DNA of 64,000 nucleotides from Thamnidium elegans (taxonomy: Eukaryota; Mucoromycota; Mucoromycetes; Mucorales; Mucoraceae). The stretch is taken from contig JAIXMG010000010.1 in the NCBI GenBank assembly GCA_025201345.1, positions 744,001 through 808,000 on the forward strand. Reading direction: 5' to 3'. Within the stretch, counting starts at the first letter, position 1. Each line of letters begins with the position of its first letter. A program made the position numbers and the translations under genes. Below, in pieces: positions 10,863-21,749 of this stretch. The notes under the pieces are model-generated. The model worked only from the letters and a program-made list of their open reading frames with translations. It was not told where the DNA came from and made no database searches.

Positions 10863-11273
10863 ATGTCTTCTTATGGTGTCGGAGGAGGATACCCGCCTGG
10901 AATGTATGGTCAACAACAACTAATAACTAATTACCCAATGTCAAATTATTACAATACAGGCATGGGATACGGTGGTGGCGGCGGTGGAGGATATTACCCA
11001 AATTCAACAGCTTATTTATCTCAAGGAGGTTACGGTGCTGGTGGTGGTATGTACGGTGGTGGATATGGCGGTGGATATGGTGGTGGATATGGTGGTGGAC
11101 TTTACGGTAACAGCTATTTACCATATAAACAAAGTACAATTCGATCAATTTATAACAGAATTCGTCACGGTTCAAGTTATGGTAATTATCCATATTACAA
11201 CCAAGGTTATAATCAAATGGGTTATGATTATGGAAGACATCACCACAGAGGAAGCTATCTTGATTATAATTAA
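10863..11273 (+). CDS. Gly/Tyr-rich low-complexity protein
   Basis: I place the start at the ATG at 10863, giving 136 aa; the open frame extends eight codons further upstream but has no ATG there, and a probable leader intron ends at 10839. The protein is dominated by Gly, Tyr, Asn and Ser, with a tandem 'GGGY' run (four near-perfect GGYGG units around 11050-11100), a middle basic segment 'SIYNRIRHGSSYG' and a tyrosine-rich tail with a 'GRHHHRG' patch. There is no signal peptide or membrane segment. Such composition suits an RNA-granule or surface/structural protein, but no family was recognised. Antisense and +1 frames across the repeat are shadows. Confidence 0.6.
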   Translation: MSSYGVGGGYPPGMYGQQQLITNYPMSNYYNTGMGYGGGGGGGYYPNSTAYLSQGGYGAGGGMYGGGYGGGYGGGYGGGLYGNSYLPYKQSTIRSIYNRIRHGSSYGNYPYYNQGYNQMGYDYGRHHHRGSYLDYN

Positions 11274-11411
11274 TAATAATAATAATAAAAACTGTATTTT
11301 TTTATCAAAAAAAAAAAAAAAAAAAAAATTGGTATCTTTTTTTTAAAAAGTGTGGAATTATAGGGAGTACATTATAATATAGATATAAATAGTAAGATAT
11401 AAACAAAAAGT

Positions 11412-11853
11412 TCAGTTATACAAGACATAAAACAGTGTAGAAATAACGCCTATTAACACTGCAAACAAAAATTGTATACTTTTAATCTAAAAGAAAAAAA
11501 AAAGGTTTGTATTTTATGTTATAAAAAAAGTATTTTTTTTTTTTTTTTTACCTGAAATGCGTCCAAAAAATTGCCTTGTTTTTTTAATTGTTCATGTAAC
11601 AGTCTTGACTTTTTTTGTTCGTCAAGTAATTCCTGCATTAGTTTCTCTCGTTCTATTTTCCAATCGTCTGCTTTAGCCAATTCCTTTTCTAGACGTTGCA
11701 GTTCATTTTTCGCTGTTAAAATGGATCTAGTTTGTTGTCTCCATTTCTCATCAAATAACTTAATTTTTATTTCAGCTTGCGTTAATTTGAACTGTAATTC
11801 ATCCTAAAATATAATACTTTTTAGTGATGTAAAAAAAAAAAAAAAAAGCCATT

Positions 11854-11885
<32 letters not shown>

Positions 11886-12927
11886 ACCGTCTTTCGCATT
11901 TTTTCTTGACTAAATACTTTATCTAAATCCATTACAGTGTCCTTGATCAATTTTAATTCGTTTTCTACTAGTCTCGATTTCTCTATTTCTGCCTAATGTA
12001 GTGTGTCAATACATATATTTTAAAAATTTATCATCTTACATGTAGTTTCGCTAATGCACTTTCCAATTTCTTTGGTCGTTTTCCAGCTGTAGTTGTAGTT
12101 ATAACGGATCCATTTTCTGTTGTATTAGCAGAGGATAATGTATTAATCGACGAAGTAGATGATTTACGAGACAACTATTTTAAAAATAAATAAAAAATTA
12201 GAGAAGGGAACAATGAAATTTACAAAAGCTTTTACGTGAGGATCAGGATATATTTGAACTTGACTTGTATTTGAAAGCTCTTTAATTATAGCATCATCCA
12301 CCTGGGATAAAGGCATAGAAAATATATGAACAGAACAAGACACTTTATGGTACATGACTGCACCATTATCATTGATAATATCAATACCAAACTCAATTTC
12401 ATCTTGATTCTTTAATTCTTTTGGTTCACTTTCTTCACATTCATTCGATAATCTGGATCCATTAACAAACGTACCATTACTTGATTTTACATCTTTTATA
12501 AAAACCTATATAACTTTTTGAATAAAAAAAAGGAGAGAACCAAGAAAAAAAAAGTGTTAGTCTCACCTTAGTTTTATCGCACCAAATCTCTGCATGTTGC
12601 CTTGATAATACTTTGGAATCAAAATAACCGTTATGAGCAGTAGGCACTGTCTTGGCAGAAGTCTGTCGACCTATTCGAATACGTACTTTATCTCTTAATT
12701 CTAACGTTCTTGTTTGAAAATGAATATTGTGAGGTCGTAAGATTACAGTGATAACTGTTCCTCTCTTTTGTATTGTCATGGGACCTAACATGGTTTTTTT
12801 TTAATAAACAGTAAATAAGAAACAGTTGTTTACTTTTTTTTTTTTTTTTTTTTTGGGTACCTTTTGGCTTTGTTAATTTAACGGTTTCGTCATGTACCGG
12901 CATAACTGTAGAAGACTCGGTCATCAT
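11412..12927 (-). CDS. FHA-domain, coiled-coil, tail-anchored protein (SLMAP/Far9-Far10 type, STRIPAK)
   Basis: Seven exons: 12861-12927, 12567-12784, about 12236-12505, 12040-12174, 11888-11992, 11552-11803 and 11412-11486; about 373-377 aa. Exons 2-3 form an FHA domain: 'RIGRQTSAKTVP', 'FDSKVLSRQHAEIW' and 'DVKSSNGTFVNGSRLS' carry the phospho-threonine-binding Arg, Ser-x-x-His and Asn. Exons 4-6 are coiled coil. The last exon encodes a single hydrophobic helix 'FLFAVLIGVISTLFYVLY' at the extreme C-terminus, a tail anchor. This is the layout of SLMAP, Far9/Far10/Vps64 and Sordaria PRO45, which anchor the STRIPAK phosphatase complex to ER/nuclear envelope. Exon 3 has two in-frame donors 12 nt apart. 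Confidence 0.82.
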
Positions 12928-13025
12928 AGTTTTAGGAAAGAAAAAAAAAAAATGCAAAAACAACAACTTTTTCATTTTTTAAATCCCCTTTTTTGATCAA
13001 ATCCTTCATCTGACGTCGTTTTCGG

Positions 13026-13057
<32 letters not shown>

Positions 13058-13062
13058 CTTTC
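12928..13062. promoter_or_regulatory. Short bidirectional promoter, FHA gene / methyltransferase
   Basis: Only 135 bp separate the two divergent start codons. About 30 T residues run up to 'ctttc' right before the methyltransferase ATG. A 'tgacgtc' motif (CRE/ATF-like core) lies near 13012. Shared regulation is an inference from the spacing. Confidence 0.45.
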
Positions 13063-13187
13063 ATGTTTAAACAATTATTAAAACAATCATCTACTCGTTC
13101 CTTTGCCACTGTACCTCATACTACAGCGTCTCATGGTTTTAAAGCAAAAGCAGATGCCTATGGTAAATTAAAATAAACCTCATAATG

Positions 13188-13223
<36 letters not shown>

Positions 13224-13995
13224 AAGGAGAGAGGTTATTAACTCTGCTATGTACAATAATAAAGCTAAAGCAAGACCAAGCTATCCCCTCGAATCCATCA
13301 ACTTTATACGCCAATTGAGCAAAAAAGCACCAGAAACGGCAAAGATATTAGATTTAGGTGCAGGTACGGGTATTATGACCAACTTACTTTCACAAAACGG
13401 ATACAGTTCTCTTACGGCAGTGGAACCTGTGGACGCAATGCGAGCCAAGATAAATTTACCAGCGTCCAACTGTTTAAAAGGCACGTCGTGGTCAATTCCA
13501 GTGGACTCTGAATCGCAGGATATTGTGATGCTTGCTCAATGTTTTCACTGGTTTGACGATATTCAAAGTTTAAAAGAAATTCATCGTGTATTGAAACCAG
13601 GTGGGTTATTGGTATTGGTTTGGAACATGGAGAGTAAAGAAAGATCTGAATGGGTAGCTAAGCTAAGACCGTTGTATGAAGCGTATGATGGTAGTGCGCC
13701 TCAGTACAGAATGGGATACTGGAAAAACGTATTTGATACACCGGAGGCTAAAAGTACGTATCAGTTACCATTGCAACACAAACGATTTGAATTTGATTCA
13801 AAAGTGAAGCGATCTGACGTTTGGACAAGAATTACCAGTAAAAGTTATATTGCCGTTTTAGACCAGATAGAACAAGATAAATTACAGGTCAAGGTTGAAC
13901 AAGTATTAAATGAATACGACGATATACCTAAAAATGATGACGAATTGTTTATATATCCTGCAGATACAGATATGTATTGGTGTTATAAAAATTAG
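13063..13995 (+). CDS. SAM-dependent methyltransferase (class I, UbiE/trans-aconitate-like)
   Basis: Two exons, 13063-13162 and 13232-13995; 287 aa. Motif I is 'ILDLGAGTGIMT', followed by 'LTAVEPVDAMRA' (acidic loop), 'GTSWSIPVDSESQDIVMLAQCFHWFD' (motif II with the HWF typical of the trans-aconitate/UbiE-like group) and 'VLKPGGLLVLVWN' (motif III). The N-terminus 'MFKQLLKQSSTRSFATV' is basic, hydroxylated and lacks acids, so mitochondrial import is likely. The acceptor was chosen among AGs in 'aggagagagg' because only one keeps frame and yields 'AYEVINSAMYN'. Substrate unknown. Confidence 0.82.
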
Positions 13996-14061
13996 ATTTA
14001 TTATTATTATTATTATTATTATTTAATATTTAGTGTTATAAAAATGTTTGTTAATAAAAAG

Positions 14062-14976
14062 CTAGAGAGCTCTAAGCCAATCAGACGGTTGAGGAGAAGT
14101 AGATGTTTTTACAATAGGAATAATGACGTGTGGGTTTTCTTCCTCCCTTGATTTCCAGTTCAAGAGAGTTTCAACGTATTTGGAGGGAGTATTAGTGGAA
14201 GCAGTAGTCGGAGAAGGTCTCTTGTTATTTTGTGGTTTGAGGTCATGATCAAAGTTAAGTTCAAAACTACCAAACTTCTTTAAGAGGTCGTGCGATTCGG
14301 CGAATTCTAGTGCTTTAAAATCAATCAACATCTTCTTTTCTTGCTGTGTAAAAGTATTGCTCCACTCTTGTTTTGGTTTTGTTGGTATTGTCTAAATATT
14401 AAATATATATTTTAATGAAATTTGATAAGTAAAAAAAAAAAAGAAATTATTTACCTTGATTGATGGTTTATGCTTATATTTTTGACCCTTGAGTGGATTT
14501 GTTAATGTAGTAAATACCTCTGGGTAAGTCATCATAAACTTGAATATCTTGATCCATGTATTACTTTCCTTTACCAACTCTAGCTGTAGCAATTCGTTTG
14601 GTTTGTATAGCAGTGTAGATGAATCGTGGTACGACAATCTCTTTTTACTACGTATCGTATTCCAAAGCATTTTACTTGCTTTTCGAAATAACTGCTGCTT
14701 ATTTAAGGTCACTGGTAAAGAAGTGTACGATGGACAGATAGGTGTTGTATAGGCTGACGGCATTAATTTAGATACACCGTCAATGCGTACACAGGTAGGT
14801 GCAAAGATAATAGCTAATGCTTCTATCGACATTTGGTTTGCATCTTGCTTTTGTTGTACCATATCAGCTACTTCCATTAAAAACTGTAACAGATGAAGAT
14901 GTTCATGCGGTAAAGATTTACACGCTTCTTTTAGCCGTCTTTTTAAAGTTTCTTTTGTGGACCTTTCCTCATCTAA

Positions 14977-15020
<44 letters not shown>

Positions 15021-15477
15021 AGGGGACTGTCAGATAAAAACTAATAATTTTAACATAATAATAATAATAATATAGAATTACCGAATATATCTAGAAATGT
15101 TGATTGATATTGTCTGGGGATGACAGGTTCAGGTAATTGCTGTAAATATCGTTTGAATAAACCAGCAAGTGTATGCGAAGATACAGTAAAAGGAAATTTA
15201 ATCAAAAAGGGGTTTGTGGTTTCTTCAAATTGAGCTTGTAATTGATTTAATGCAGCATTGGAACCAGATTTACGAAATATACCTTCGATATCCAGCCCTA
15301 CATAACAAGTCTTACTAAATAAAGAATGATTTTCTTTTTGTTGTTGTAATTATTACCTTTGTCTTCTAATTCGTGAAAGATTCTAGCTAATACGCCAGGA
15401 ATGGAAAGACCCGAAGTTGTAGTAAAACTAGATTGAGCTAATGCAGTAACAAGAGTAGAGCCAAATAATGGTGACAT
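14062..15477 (-). CDS. RhoGAP domain protein
   Basis: Four exons: 15357-15477, 15082-15297, 14455-14972 and 14062-14391; 394 aa. The RhoGAP fold fills roughly residues 10-240: 'LDIEGIFRKSGS' contains the arginine finger, 'LAGLFKRYLQQLPEPVIP' the Lys/Arg-Pro signature, and 'ALAIIFAPTC' the last conserved helix with Pro. The C-terminal part is poorly conserved, with a helix 'ALEFAESHDLLKKFG' and a polar tail. It should speed GTP hydrolysis on a Rho/Rac/Cdc42 GTPase; which one is not visible. The second intron contains a GT dinucleotide tract of about 40 nt (14979-15018). Confidence 0.87.
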
Positions 15478-15582
15478 TGCAGAAAAAGAAAAATATTATG
15501 AAAAAAAAAAAAAAAAAAAAAGTAAAAAAGAGAGAAATGTATTACCCCTTCTCTGTTACTGTTCAATTCGGAAATTATCTCT

Positions 15583-15613
<31 letters not shown>

Positions 15614-16104
15614 CTGTTTACTAGATTATATATATACTTGTAAAAAAAAAATCGGAGTATTTGAGAACTGAACAGATAAGTAATATTTAAAACTATGATA
15701 TAATGGTAAGTTTCTTTAGCGTTAAATTTTCATTTGACCATATATATATTTTCTCTTTGAAATTTGACCTATTCATCTTAAACCTTATTAAAAATGTCAA
15801 AATCTCTCTTATATGTGTCACTTGGCATATATTTTTTGCAGTACAGGGCTTTCTGTTACAAACCAAAAAAAAAAAAAAAAAAAAAAAAAGTCCTTTGGGA
15901 ATTTGAACAATGACGACTATGGACCAATCACTAATTTATACTAAATTTTAGCTTATTCTGATATTAACAGTACAAACCGAATAGTTCTTGTACAATATCT
16001 TTGGTTCCTGAAATTATAGGAGGAGAGAACGAAAGGCCTTTTTTCTTTATCTCTAGCATTTAATATCTTCTTTGCGGAATGGTTCCGTTGATCACACTAC
16101 AGCC

Positions 16105-16140
<36 letters not shown>

Positions 16141-16382
16141 TCAGCTGAATTACCTTTTTACGTTTAGATCACACACAAAGAATGATATAGCCGGGACAGA
16201 TGAATTATCTGCACTGACAAACAATGAAAAAGAAAGGGAGATACACTTTATCCCTGGTAATGATATTTGGGGTCTGCTGCACTCTCTATCAGCTGAGTGA
16301 TAACTCAAGTTTCATGATATATAAAAAAAAGCTTATGCAGTAAACGGTCACAACGCTTTCCTCCCCCCCCCCCTTTCCTGCA
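15478..16382. other. Low-complexity intergenic region
   Basis: Contains A tracts (16109-16138 is about 30 A), a TA dinucleotide stretch near 15582-15610 and a C9-C10 run just before the next gene. Short frames here are lysine/phenylalanine artefacts. It should include the RhoGAP promoter on the left and the promoter of the small RPA-like gene on the right. Confidence 0.55.
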
Positions 16383-16971
16383 ATGTCAACTCAATTTGAA
16401 TACAAGATTATACAAATTAGATTACAGAAAATCTTATTTAAAAAATGTCCCTGTAAAGGGTTTGTTGTACCTGTTGTAACAAGTGGGCTTTACCAAGATA
16501 CACTGTTGTACTGCGACCGATGTAATAAAATAATAAAGGAACCTGTAATGAATTATACTTTTGACATGACGGTGCTTAATTTGTTTGAGAATGTCGTTGA
16601 AACTGTATCTGTATACGATAAAATAGCTGAAGATTTTATCGGTTGTTCACCTGAACAACTTACAAGAGTAACGTTTGCTAGCTAACAAAAAAGAAAAAGA
16701 CTAATAAACAAATATAGTATCTTCAAGAGGATAAATCGTTATTAGCTAAGTTGGAAGAGATTGGTAAAGGAATGTATATCACCGTAGAGACATTTCCACA
16801 AAAAGAGGTAAATGACCAAAAAAAAAAAAAAAACGTATCATTAAGATATTAATTGAACCTTCAAAAAAAAAAAAGGCGTTTTCTAGTAGAAAAGCAAAGA
16901 AAATAACTTATAATTATGAGGGTGATGATAGTGAAATGAAGCTTATTGATATTTTAAATAAACGAACTTGA
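16383..16971 (+). CDS. Small RPA70 DBD-C-like zinc/OB-fold protein
   Basis: Three exons, 16383-16667, 16718-16807 and 16876-16971; 156 aa, all in frame. Residues 22-47 give a zinc ribbon: Cys22-Pro-Cys24 and Cys44-Asp-Arg-Cys47. The following part resembles the rest of the RPA1 C-terminal DNA-binding domain: 'YTFDMTVLN', then 'VSVYDKIAEDFIGCSPEQL', as in RPA70 where strands are followed by an 'aF...ae..lG.sA.eL' helix. The tail is short and acidic/basic. Nothing corresponds to the RPA70 N-terminal, A or B domains. A role in single-strand DNA binding is inferred. Full-length RPA1 is at 46361-48472. A zinc-binding OB module in other genome-maintenance proteins is the alternative. Confidence 0.6.
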
Positions 16972-17062
16972 TTGGCCACTTGCTTAAAAAATTTTTTTTT
17001 TTTATTATTTGTCGAGAAAAAAAAAGCGGAATTGAATTAATCCTTCTCTTTCTCTAATCATC

Positions 17063-18046
17063 ATGGCTGGTATCACTGTCAAGGACGTTAACCCTCACGG
17101 TAAATATTCAATCATTTTTTTTATACAGGTTTGATATATGCTATTTGAGTTTACAGTTAGAATTAAGGCAGAGAGAGAATTTTACTTTTTTTACTGAAGG
17201 AGGGAGGGGAGGGGGGCAACATTTCAAGCATGCACTAGAAAAAAAAAAATTTTTTTTTTGTACATGTGTATATAATATAAACCCTTCCTTATACCAACAC
17301 GTATTACACCCCTTTAAATATCGACTCGCGTACACTATTAGTCACTTGAATACTCTTTGCATTGAACGAAATGGACAAAAAAAAATATACACGTACTAAA
17401 AGAGTATTTGGGTGGCTTGGCATATATCAAACCTTCCAAAAAAAAAAAAAAAAAATCCCAAAAGGATAACAATACTAAAAATCATTTGATGCTGTAGCTT
17501 TCATCAAGGCTTATGCCGCTTACCTCAAGCGTACTGGTAAGCTCGAGGTCCCCAAGTGGGTCGATCTTGTCAAGACCGGTACCTTCAAGGAACTCGCTCC
17601 TTATGATCCCGATTGGTATTTCATCCGTGCTGGTAAAGTTTAAAAAATTACAGTGTGATATATATATAAAAAAAAAACTAAAATGATGTTCTCATATATT
17701 AGCCTCTGTCGCTCGTCATATCTACATCCGTAAGTCCGTTGGTGTTGGTGCTTTGAACAAGGTTCACGGTGGTACTTTCAACCGTGGTTCTCGTCCTTCT
17801 CACCACTGTGACGCTTCCGGTTCTGTTAACCGTAAGGTCCTCCAATCTTTGGAAAAGATTGGTGTCCTCCAAAAGGATAAGAAGGGGTAAGATTTTCGAT
17901 AAAAAAAGTTTTTTTTTCGTTTAAAAAAAAAAATCGTTTGCTAACAAAAATATTCTAAATGTAGTGGCCGTAAGATCACTCAAGATGGTCAACGTGATTT
18001 GGATCGTATTGCCATGACCCTCGCTGAAGAGTCTGATGAAGAGTAA
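17063..18046 (+). CDS. RPS19: 40S ribosomal protein eS19
   Basis: Four exons, 17063-17099, 17498-17632, 17703-17886 and 17965-18046; 145 aa, the standard length. Clear family blocks: '[20 protein letters not shown]', '[17 protein letters not shown]' and '[16 protein letters not shown]'. eS19 sits in the 40S head and is needed for late pre-40S maturation. Codon use is visibly more C/G-ending (gtc, aag, ctc) than neighbouring genes, as expected for a highly expressed gene. The first intron is about 398 nt, several times longer than others in the window. Confidence 0.97.
17100..17497 (+). other. Long first intron of eS19
   Basis: GTAAAT...TGTAG intron with a G-rich block 'ggagggaggggagggggg' near 17198-17216 and an A9/T10 inverted homopolymer pair at 17240-17260 that could fold back. 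Ribosomal-protein introns often house snoRNAs, but I could not find convincing C/D or H/ACA boxes by eye. Confidence 0.45.
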
Positions 18047-18923
18047 ACTTCCTCTCTTTTTTTTTGTCTAGAAAAAAAAACACATAAATTACATATTAAA
18101 AAAATATACAATTTTACACCATAGTTTCATAATTTTTTTTTGTTATTACATTCTCTTTTTCACTCATGAAAAAAAAAAAAAACTAAGTGTGATTTTTGTT
18201 GTTTCGGTTGTACCTTTTTTGGGAGTCCCTTTACGATCTGTTTTTTTTAAAAAAAAAAAGAACGTGAAATTTAAATTATAATGTTGAAGATGTTACATGA
18301 TTTTGTTACACCGGTTTAAAAGGGAAAAAATGATACGTTTTGCGTAAAAAAAAAAAAAAGCATTACATCAAACAGCAACAAAACATTATTTGTCAGCAGA
18401 CAAAAATCTTCAGAAGAAAAAAAGAGAGAGGGGGAACTATGGTAACGAACGAATAAATCATCTGGTTTTGATCTCCAAACATATTCATTATTATTACCAA
18501 TTACAGGTAAATGTGTGTATGACAACAGCATGCAAAACTCTATAACACGTCTTTTTTTTTTTTTTTTTTTTTTTTCTTTTTTAATTGAATGCGTCAAAAA
18601 AATAAAAAAAAAATATTATATATGGGGAGTTTGGTAAAAATAATAAGTACTAGTAATGGAAAAATAATTTACACGAGAGGGAATAAAAAAAAAAAAAGGG
18701 GGGGGGGGGGTTTTTTGAAGAAGAAGAGAAAGAGAAAGAAAAAAAGAAAAAAGGCGGAAGAGGGGGAGTACAGTTTTTTTTTTTTTTTTTTTTTTTGTAT
18801 TTGGTAATGCTTTTTTTTCTTTTTTTGTTGTTGTCGTGGGTATTGGGATGCAAGTGAAGTGTGTGTGTTTTTTTTATGTGTGTGTGTGTGTGTGTGTGGG
18901 CGTGCGTGTGTTGTATTGCTTGA
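18047..18923. repeat. Convergent intergenic region rich in simple repeats
   Basis: Lies between the eS19 3' end and the kinase 3' end. Holds T and A runs, a G10-G11 run followed by an A/G purine tract (18695-18765), a T run at about 18777-18796 and a TG-dinucleotide stretch at 18860-18912. Frames within it are homopolymer artefacts. No gene seen. Confidence 0.6.
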
Positions 18924-20558
18924 TTAGTTTGTGGCGTCAGGGAATACCTCACGAACTAAATAAGATAATTCCTTTTGCTTTGTGCAATCAAGAGTACCCT
19001 TTTTAATATCGCCATAGATTCTCTTCAATACAGCTTTAGCGCCAGGACGAGTAAGACCGTTATGAGTTAACATCCAAGAAATCAAGTCGGTCATACCTCT
19101 TGAAGGTATAGAAAAGTGAAATTTAGGTGGGTCACCGTACAAGATATCAGCATAGATATCTTGACTGTTCTCGAGGTAATAAAGAGGAGGGACACGATCC
19201 ATCATTTCAATAATAGTAATAGCAAGTGACCAAATATCAACATTCTCTTTATAAGGGCTTTCAGAAACAACTTCAGGTGCCATCCACTAATAAATGTTTT
19301 TTAAGTTATTTTTCTTATTATTTATGTATTATTATTATTATTACCTTGGCTGTGCCTAATCGGTTTGTGTTAATTTTGTTGATAGGTGTTGCTAAACCAA
19401 AATCAGCTATAATAATAATCGTTAGATAAAAAAAAAAAAAGTAAATATTATTATTTATTTACGTACCTAATTTAACTTGACCGTTTCGACTCAAGAGGAT
19501 ATTCTCACACTTTATGTCACGATGCATGTAGTTTTTAGAATGAAGATAAACTAAACCCTCCAAGCACTATCAGTAGTAAGATATGTTAGTATTATATACA
19601 CATTTATATATAATATTAATAATAAATAAAATAAAAAAAAAACTTACTTCTCGGGCAATTCTGATGGCATTACCTTCAGATAAGCCTACAGTGGTATTAT
19701 ATAATAAATTAAATACAGAACAAGACATAAGTTCCATACACATCCAAAGATGATCATCCCATAAAGCAGCTTCTCTTATTTGAATTAAATTTGGATGATT
19801 TAAACATCCCATAATACGTAATTCTCTTAAAATGTACGCATGATGTGGGGTATCTTGATCTTCAATATAACAACGTTTAATTGCTACTTGAGTATTTGAA
19901 TGTTTTCTTGTAGCACGAACAACTGCACCATTTGCGCTAAAATAAAAATATAAATATAATTTTTTTTTTTAATAGTACAAGGTGTAACAATCTTACCCAC
20001 TTCCAACTTGACGAAGACCTTCAAATTGTTCTTTTGGGTTTAATTCCATTATTTTTGATCCGGGAAGTACTTTCCGAAGTTTAGCATCAAACTCGGCATG
20101 TAGTTTACGTTTCACTTTAATTGTTAAAGGTGGTAAAGGTATAATGTCTGGAGATTTTCCAACTGGTATCCAACGCTGAGTTTCATTCATTAGTTGGCTT
20201 GCATACTATTTTATTTTGTACATGTATTTACCTTTGTTTGTACATTATTCACAGGTTCTATAGATTTCTTTTTTTGTTGTAGTGTAGTATGAATTTTTTC
20301 TTTATTTCTATCCCAGGCTTCTTTAATAATGTCGGGTATCTCGAAATTGCCTGGAACACGCCATGGTGCCTGAAATAATAATTAATCACTTGTATTTTTA
20401 TTTTTTATTTTATTTTATTTTATTTTTATTACCTTTTTACAATTGTTGTCGTGGTTGCGCAGTTTACGTGGTTTATTATCCATTATCTTGCTTTGCGGTG
20501 AAGCAAGTCGAGTTGCTTCTGAACTGGAAGTGTTGAATAAAGTAGGTGAGGTACTCAT
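18924..20558 (-). CDS. Ste20/PAK-like serine/threonine kinase
   Basis: Seven exons: 20433-20558, 20232-20369, 19997-20205, 19648-19936, 19467-19566, 19345-19406 and 18924-19286; 428 aa. The kinase domain begins near residue 150 with the Gly loop '[12 protein letters not shown]', then VAIK (ATP Lys), catalytic 'HRDIKCEN', 'DFGLA' and the APE motif in 'KWMAPEVV', so all catalytic elements are present. The activation segment 'GTAKWMAPEV' and '[12 protein letters not shown]' place it with Ste20/PAK kinases. The N-terminal 150 residues are polar and contain '[15 protein letters not shown]'; I see no CRIB motif or PH domain, so it is not a standard PAK. Substrate and upstream GTPase are unknown. 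Confidence 0.85.
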
Positions 20559-20619
20559 AATGAGTAATGAGAACCCTTTTTATATACCTAAATTGGATTA
20601 AAAGAAGGCGAGAATATAT

Positions 20620-20661
<42 letters not shown>

Positions 20662-21238
20662 AAAGATGGGTGGCAAAAAAAAAAGCTCAAAAAAGTGAGG
20701 AAAAAAAAAAAAAAAAAGAAAGAGAGAAAAAAGGGAAAAAAGTAGAAAAGAGAAAGTATAAAAAAAGAAACGAAAAGAAAGAAAAAGAGATAAAAGGAAG
20801 GGGGCGAAATAGCTTTGTTGCCTGTGTGTGCGTGTGTGTGGTGTGTGAAAAAAGAAGATACAAAAAAAAAAAAAAAAGCTAAGGGGCCGAAGGGTTACAG
20901 AACTTTTTTTTTTTTTTTAAAAAAAAAAAACGGGCTTTGACTATTTGTACATCTTTATTTTTTTATACTTCTTTATTCACTACTTTCTTCTTCTTCTTAT
21001 TTTATTGATGATATATATATAACAATAAATAAATCAATGTGCAATACAAAGAAAAAGAAAAAAAAAGGAATATAGATGATCCTTGTAATCTTTTTTTTTT
21101 TCGTTGTTGCACAAAATTTTAAATCTTCTCTAATTGATACGTAAAAAAAAGGACTTCTCGGGTATCACCTAAAAAAAAAGTTGTGCTTCATTATCATATA
21201 AAAAAAAATGCTTCAAAAAAAAAAAAACGAAATTTTTT
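20559..21238. repeat. Homopurine/homopyrimidine intergenic tract
   Basis: Starts with about 40 T (20621-20660) upstream of the kinase, then an almost pure A/G tract (about 20690-20800) with GAAAA-type units and a short GT stretch near 20825-20845. The rest is A/T-rich. It lies between the kinase start and the 3' end of the Gln-rich gene. No gene seen; encoded Lys/Glu frames are artefacts. Confidence 0.6.
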
Positions 21239-21717
21239 TTATTCAAAAAAGTTATTAGTTAATCTATTATTGTTACTGGTCGGTATGGTGTTAGATGTTG
21301 GTAACGTATTTCTTTGAAATAAAAAATCAGTTAATGGTCGATCAATAATAGATTCGGTGGTAGTCGGAGGATCATGCCGTTGCCGGGGAGAAGGAGGTAA
21401 TCTGTAGGATTGCATAGACTGTTGTTTAGAATACCAATCATTGTTGCTATGCATTCCGTTGCTATTACTGTTGCTAGCATAGCTTTCTTGTTTTTCTTCT
21501 TTAATTGAATATCTTTTTTCTTGCTGATGATGTTGCTGTTGCTGGTGTTGCTATATAAAGAAAAAATTCCGTTATTACACAATGGTTACACTTTCTTTAT
21601 ATAGTTTTGTATACTTTTACTCGCTGTTGTTGATGCTGTTCTTGAGCCATATCTGTATAAATCATGTATGTAATGTATGCATGCATAGCATTTCTTTTGA
21701 TACGTGGATTTTGTTTC

Positions 21718-21749
<32 letters not shown>

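Noticed and set aside
10927..11193. His-rich minus-strand frame
   Set aside because: Antisense of the GGY repeat; no ATG context or splice support.
15703..16300. Plus-strand frames between RhoGAP and the small RPA-like gene
   Set aside because: They translate A and T tracts into Lys and Phe; I found no way to splice them onto the RPA-like gene as an N-terminal OB domain.
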